Positions 34,150-36,534 of a DNA stretch of 36,534 nt are shown one piece after another. Below the pieces are notes generated by a model. The model was not told the DNA's origin. It searched no databases and saw nothing but the letters and a program-made list of their open reading frames with translations. Numbering within the stretch: the stretch's first letter is position 1; each line of letters begins with the position of its first letter. The stretch is from Anaeromyxobacter terrae (lineage in GTDB: Bacteria > Myxococcota > Myxococcia > Myxococcales > Anaeromyxobacteraceae), in assembly GCF_022690685.1 (NCBI RefSeq), contig NZ_JALCYY010000036.1, forward strand, positions 13,193 to 49,726. Reading direction: 5' to 3'. The translations under genes and the position numbers were made by a program.

Positions 34150-35274
34150 TCACCGTTCCGGCAGGGTCCAGCCGAGCCGGAGTCCGAACGTCGTTCGCCG
34201 CAGCGCGGCCGACGGATCGTCGATCCGCGCGAAATGTGTCGCTGCCAGCGCCAAGCGCACCCCTCCCCCGACGAGGAGTGCCGCCTCGCCGTAGGTCACG
34301 TAGCCCGTCACCGCGTCCCCGCCGCTCGGGGCGCGACCCGAGCGCCAGATGCCGCCGTCCCCGCGAAGCTCGAAGCGGCGCGCGAACCTGCGCGCGAGCC
34401 CGACCTCGACCGAGTCGACCAGGCCGGGGCTCGCGGTGTTGCCGAGGCCCAGCCCGTGCGCGAGCTGCGCGCGGCCCTCCCATTCGCGGGAGACGCCGAC
34501 GAGCTCGACGCTGCCCTCTGGAACGATGACCGCGTCGCCGCTCTTCAGCCAGAGGGCCGGCCCCGCCGAGGCGTTCACCGTCAGCTGACGGCTGAGCTCG
34601 TACCGCCCGCGCGCGCGGAGCGCGTGCGCGAAGGCCCAGTCCGTCGCGCCCCGCTCGAAGCCCTGGAACATCGACGCCAGGTAGCCTGCCCCGAGCGAGA
34701 GACGCCGGTTGTACCGGTACAGCGCCTCGATGCCGGGCTGGTGCATCGCGCCGCCGGTGCGATCCTGGAACCGGACCGTCTCCTCCGTGAGCGTGCCGGC
34801 CACGTCGACGCGCTCGGTGGCGCGGAACTCCGCCCTGCCGCGACCGTGGAGGATGAGCGCGGAGTCGCGCCCCGTGCGAAACACGCCCATCTGCGCGAGC
34901 CCGACCGGGTCGAACGCATACGCACCGCGGAAGTCCGCGTGGAGCGTGAGCCGCCGCGTGGCGCGCGCGTCGAGCGCGAGCGACCCGCGGTGGTTCCAGC
35001 TTCCGCCCGGCTGCATCCGCTGGTACGTGAGGAAGTCCACGCCGTAGAGGGTGCGGAGCTCCCAGGTGTGATCGCGGAAGCGGAGCCCGACGTCGGGGGA
35101 CACCCGACCGACGCGGTCGCTGCCGGATCCGTCGTAGAGCACGTTCGAGTCGTAGCCTCCCTCGAGGGTGAGGCGGGCGATGGGATCCACGACCGTGCTC
35201 GCCGCCGCCCGCGCCGCAGCGCAGAGAGCGACGGCGCAGAGCGCCGCCCTCCCGACGTGCCCCGGCGCTCCCAT
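34150..35274 (-). CDS. Outer-membrane beta-barrel of the EPS locus
   Basis: 374 residues with a signal peptide (VGRAALCAVALCAAARAAAS) and then alternating amphipathic strands throughout (for example RLTLEGGYDSNVLY, WELRTLYGVDFLTYQ, RLTLHADFRGAY, TTFGLRLGWTL at the C-terminus), the look of a large 14-18-strand barrel. In Myxococcus EPS pathways a barrel of this kind works with a short OPX protein as the exit pore (EpsX/WzpX type); the same two are adjacent here. ATG 35274 has AGAGG six bases upstream; ATG 35301 is an alternative. Confidence 0.75.
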   Translation of the reverse strand: MGAPGHVGRAALCAVALCAAARAAASTVVDPIARLTLEGGYDSNVLYDGSGSDRVGRVSPDVGLRFRDHTWELRTLYGVDFLTYQRMQPGGSWNHRGSLALDARATRRLTLHADFRGAYAFDPVGLAQMGVFRTGRDSALILHGRGRAEFRATERVDVAGTLTEETVRFQDRTGGAMHQPGIEALYRYNRRLSLGAGYLASMFQGFERGATDWAFAHALRARGRYELSRQLTVNASAGPALWLKSGDAVIVPEGSVELVGVSREWEGRAQLAHGLGLGNTASPGLVDSVEVGLARRFARRFELRGDGGIWRSGRAPSGGDAVTGYVTYGEAALLVGGGVRLALAATHFARIDDPSAALRRTTFGLRLGWTLPER

Positions 35275-35317
35275 CGCCCACCTCTTCCTCGGCGCTCTCA
35301 TGGTCGGCACCGTCCCG

Positions 35318-35899
35318 CTACGGCACGTAGAGGACGTCACCGCCCCGGAGCCAGAGCGCACCCTCCGCCTCCCCCTTCACGAGCTCGTCGAACGAGAGCT
35401 TCACCCGATCGGTCTTCCCGTCCGCCTTCTGCCGGAGCCAGCTCACGTCGCCCCGGGCGAACTCGGTCCGCCCCCCGGCGAGCGCGATCGCCTGCACCAC
35501 CGACATCGGCCCGCGCAGCGGGAACCCGCCCGGACGAGTCACCTCGCCGAGCACGTACACGCGAGGTCCGTTGATCTCCCGGACCAGCACCGCCACCGCC
35601 GCGTCCTTCACGTACGGGCCGAGGGCCGACGCGAGGCCCTTCTGCAGCTCCGCCGGCGTCTTCCCCGCGGCGTCGACCTCACCCGCGAGCGGGAGCGAGA
35701 TCTTCCCGTCCGGCCGCACGGGCACGACGCGCGTCAGCTCTGGCTCGTGCCAGACGACGACCTCGAGCACGTCCTCGCGCCCGATGCGGTACTCGCCCGC
35801 CTCGGGCCGGGGATCCGGCCGCTGCGAGGACCCCGACGACGCGCACGCCGTAGCGGCGAGGAGAATGCCGGACACCACTGCCCTCTTCGAGAACGCCAT
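35318..35899 (-). CDS. Short polysaccharide export (OPX) lipoprotein
   Basis: 193 residues. Lipoprotein signal with lipid-acceptor Cys19 (LLAATAC). Poly_export domain (YRIGREDVLEVVVWHEPELTRVVPVRPDGKISLPLAGEV) and one SLBB domain (RVYVLGEVTRPGGFPLRGPMSVVQAIALAGG). It ends at VLYVP with no C-terminal amphipathic helix, so it cannot form a Wza-type outer-membrane pore by itself; Wza is about 380 residues. The next gene is a barrel. ATG with GGAGG six bases upstream. First gene of the EPS run. Confidence 0.9.
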   Translation of the reverse strand: MAFSKRAVVSGILLAATACASSGSSQRPDPRPEAGEYRIGREDVLEVVVWHEPELTRVVPVRPDGKISLPLAGEVDAAGKTPAELQKGLASALGPYVKDAAVAVLVREINGPRVYVLGEVTRPGGFPLRGPMSVVQAIALAGGRTEFARGDVSWLRQKADGKTDRVKLSFDELVKGEAEGALWLRGGDVLYVP

Positions 35900-36230
35900 C
35901 CAATTCCTCCCGGGACTCCCCGTCCCGAAACGACTCCCTCGCATCGAGCACACCTCGTGCCACGGCGCGTCGTGCACCCCGAGCGAACCCCGCGCCGCGC
36001 GTCGCCGCTCCTCCGGCGCACGTTGTCCACGCGATCCGGCGTGCGGCCACGGGCGCGACGCGCGAGCGAGCGGCTGCCGGCGAGAGCAGGTGACGGTGCG
36101 ACGCTGGGGAAGTTTTTTCCCTCGCGTGGGAACGAACGTGCCCGCGTTGCCGCGACGACGAGGCGGGATGACGTTCTTCCTGGACGCGGCAAGACGGACT
36201 GGCTGACGCCGGGATGGAGGACGCGAGAGC
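35900..36230. promoter_or_regulatory. 331-bp region upstream of the EPS operon
   Basis: No gene seen. It must carry the leftward EPS promoter and the rightward start of the small membrane protein gene. CGGGAC/GTCCCG (35911-35927) forms a hairpin touching the OPX ribosome-binding site. GGGAA/TTCCC around a T tract (36107-36121) is the only AT-rich spot and could be a promoter element or a short terminator. No -24/-12 or -35/-10 match is convincing. Confidence 0.4.
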
Positions 36231-36425
36231 ATGCTGAGGGCGGCGGCGTGGACGCTGGGCCTGTTCGGGGTCGGCACTTCGATCGTTCGGTTGTTTCCGG
36301 AATCGGCGTGGGTCGAGCCGATCGTGCTGCTCGCGCTCGGGTTCGCGTTCCTGTACGTGAGCGCGCGGACCGGCGGCCGCGAGCGGCGGTCGCGCGCGCT
36401 CGCTCCGAAGCAAGCTGCGGCCTGA
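36231..36425 (+). CDS. Small membrane protein, 64 residues
   Basis: A 64-residue protein with one long or two short hydrophobic stretches (ATG WTLGLFGVGTSIVRLFP, then EPIVLLALGFAFLYVSAR) and an Arg-rich tail. I recognise no family. GGAGG lies ten bases before the ATG. Divergent from the EPS operon. Codon use fits the neighbourhood, so it is probably real. Confidence 0.55.
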   Translation: MLRAAAWTLGLFGVGTSIVRLFPESAWVEPIVLLALGFAFLYVSARTGGRERRSRALAPKQAAA

Positions 36426-36435
36426 GCTGTCGGTC

Positions 36436-36534
36436 GGGGGGATCGCATCGGACTCCGTGGGGGGGGGACCAGGGCGCGGGGGGGGGGCGCGGGGGGGCGG
36501 GCCGGGCGCGGTGGTACCGGAGGGGGGGAGCGGG
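36436..36534. other. G-run low-complexity end
   Basis: Runs of 6, 9, 10, 7 and 7 G (36436-36441, 36459-36467, 36478-36487, 36491-36497, 36522-36528). Either a sequencing or assembly artefact at a contig end, as seen with poly-G error, or a G-quadruplex-prone repeat. Base calls here should not be trusted. Confidence 0.6.

Overview
The window is about 36.5 kb of very GC-rich DNA (G or C at most third codon positions). The mix of genes suggests Myxococcota, most likely Anaeromyxobacter or a close relative: a type-B succinate dehydrogenase, a multihaem c-type cytochrome, an outer-membrane/exopolysaccharide (EPS) export set and lipid A synthesis. This placement rests on composition and family recognition, not on a database search. 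I see no tRNA, rRNA, CRISPR array, phage or insertion sequence. Both ends look like contig ends: a GC-rich hairpin on the left and runs of up to ten G on the right.

Layout. (1) 217-6801, minus strand: lpxB and a polyprenyl-phosphate sugar synthase (4-bp overlap), a MarC-family membrane protein, an acyl-CoA synthetase and an EF-G-like GTPase with altered active-site motifs. (2) 6920-8097, plus strand: a TPR protein and a small membrane protein. (3) 8147-11566, minus strand: a five-gene set of two YeeE/YedE-type transporter proteins, a small secreted protein, an eight-haem periplasmic cytochrome resembling octahaem tetrathionate reductase, and an ArsR-family regulator with cysteines placed as in persulfide sensors. 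I read this as a sulfur-compound uptake and respiration module. (4) 12107-13836, plus strand: a membrane histidine kinase and a single-domain response regulator. (5) 13872-15863, minus strand: an outer-membrane protein with two copies of a small N-terminal domain, and a LOG-family phosphoribohydrolase. (6) 15954-19395, plus strand: sdhCAB. (7) 19587-20375, minus strand: a DUF2185/DUF4262-like protein. (8) 20526-35899: an EPS locus. A flippase on the plus strand faces a minus-strand run of twelve genes: short OPX export lipoprotein, beta-barrel, Wzz, CpsD-like ATPase, initiating sugar transferase, YvcK, FemAB-like transferase, DegT-family aminotransferase, second FemAB-like transferase, polysaccharide deacetylase, O-antigen ligase/Wzy-like protein and a GT4 glycosyltransferase. 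(9) 36231-36425: a 64-residue membrane protein.

How the genes work together. Many minus-strand neighbours overlap by 1-16 bp (lpxB/DPM synthase; the YeeE pair; YvcK/sugar transferase; FemAB/DegT/FemAB; Wzy/GT4), which implies translational coupling. In the EPS locus the sugar transferase starts the lipid-linked unit, GT4 extends it, the DegT, FemAB and deacetylase proteins probably decorate it, the flippase and Wzy-like protein translocate and polymerise it, and Wzz, CpsD, OPX and the barrel control length and export. A cluster of stable hairpins between cpsD and the sugar transferase may set the ratio of the export and synthesis halves. The points most worth a second look are the cytochrome/YeeE/ArsR operon with an internal terminator, the CpsD-like ATPase with Arg in place of the Walker A Lys, the OPX-barrel pair, and a dispersed palindrome present twice in inverted orientation.
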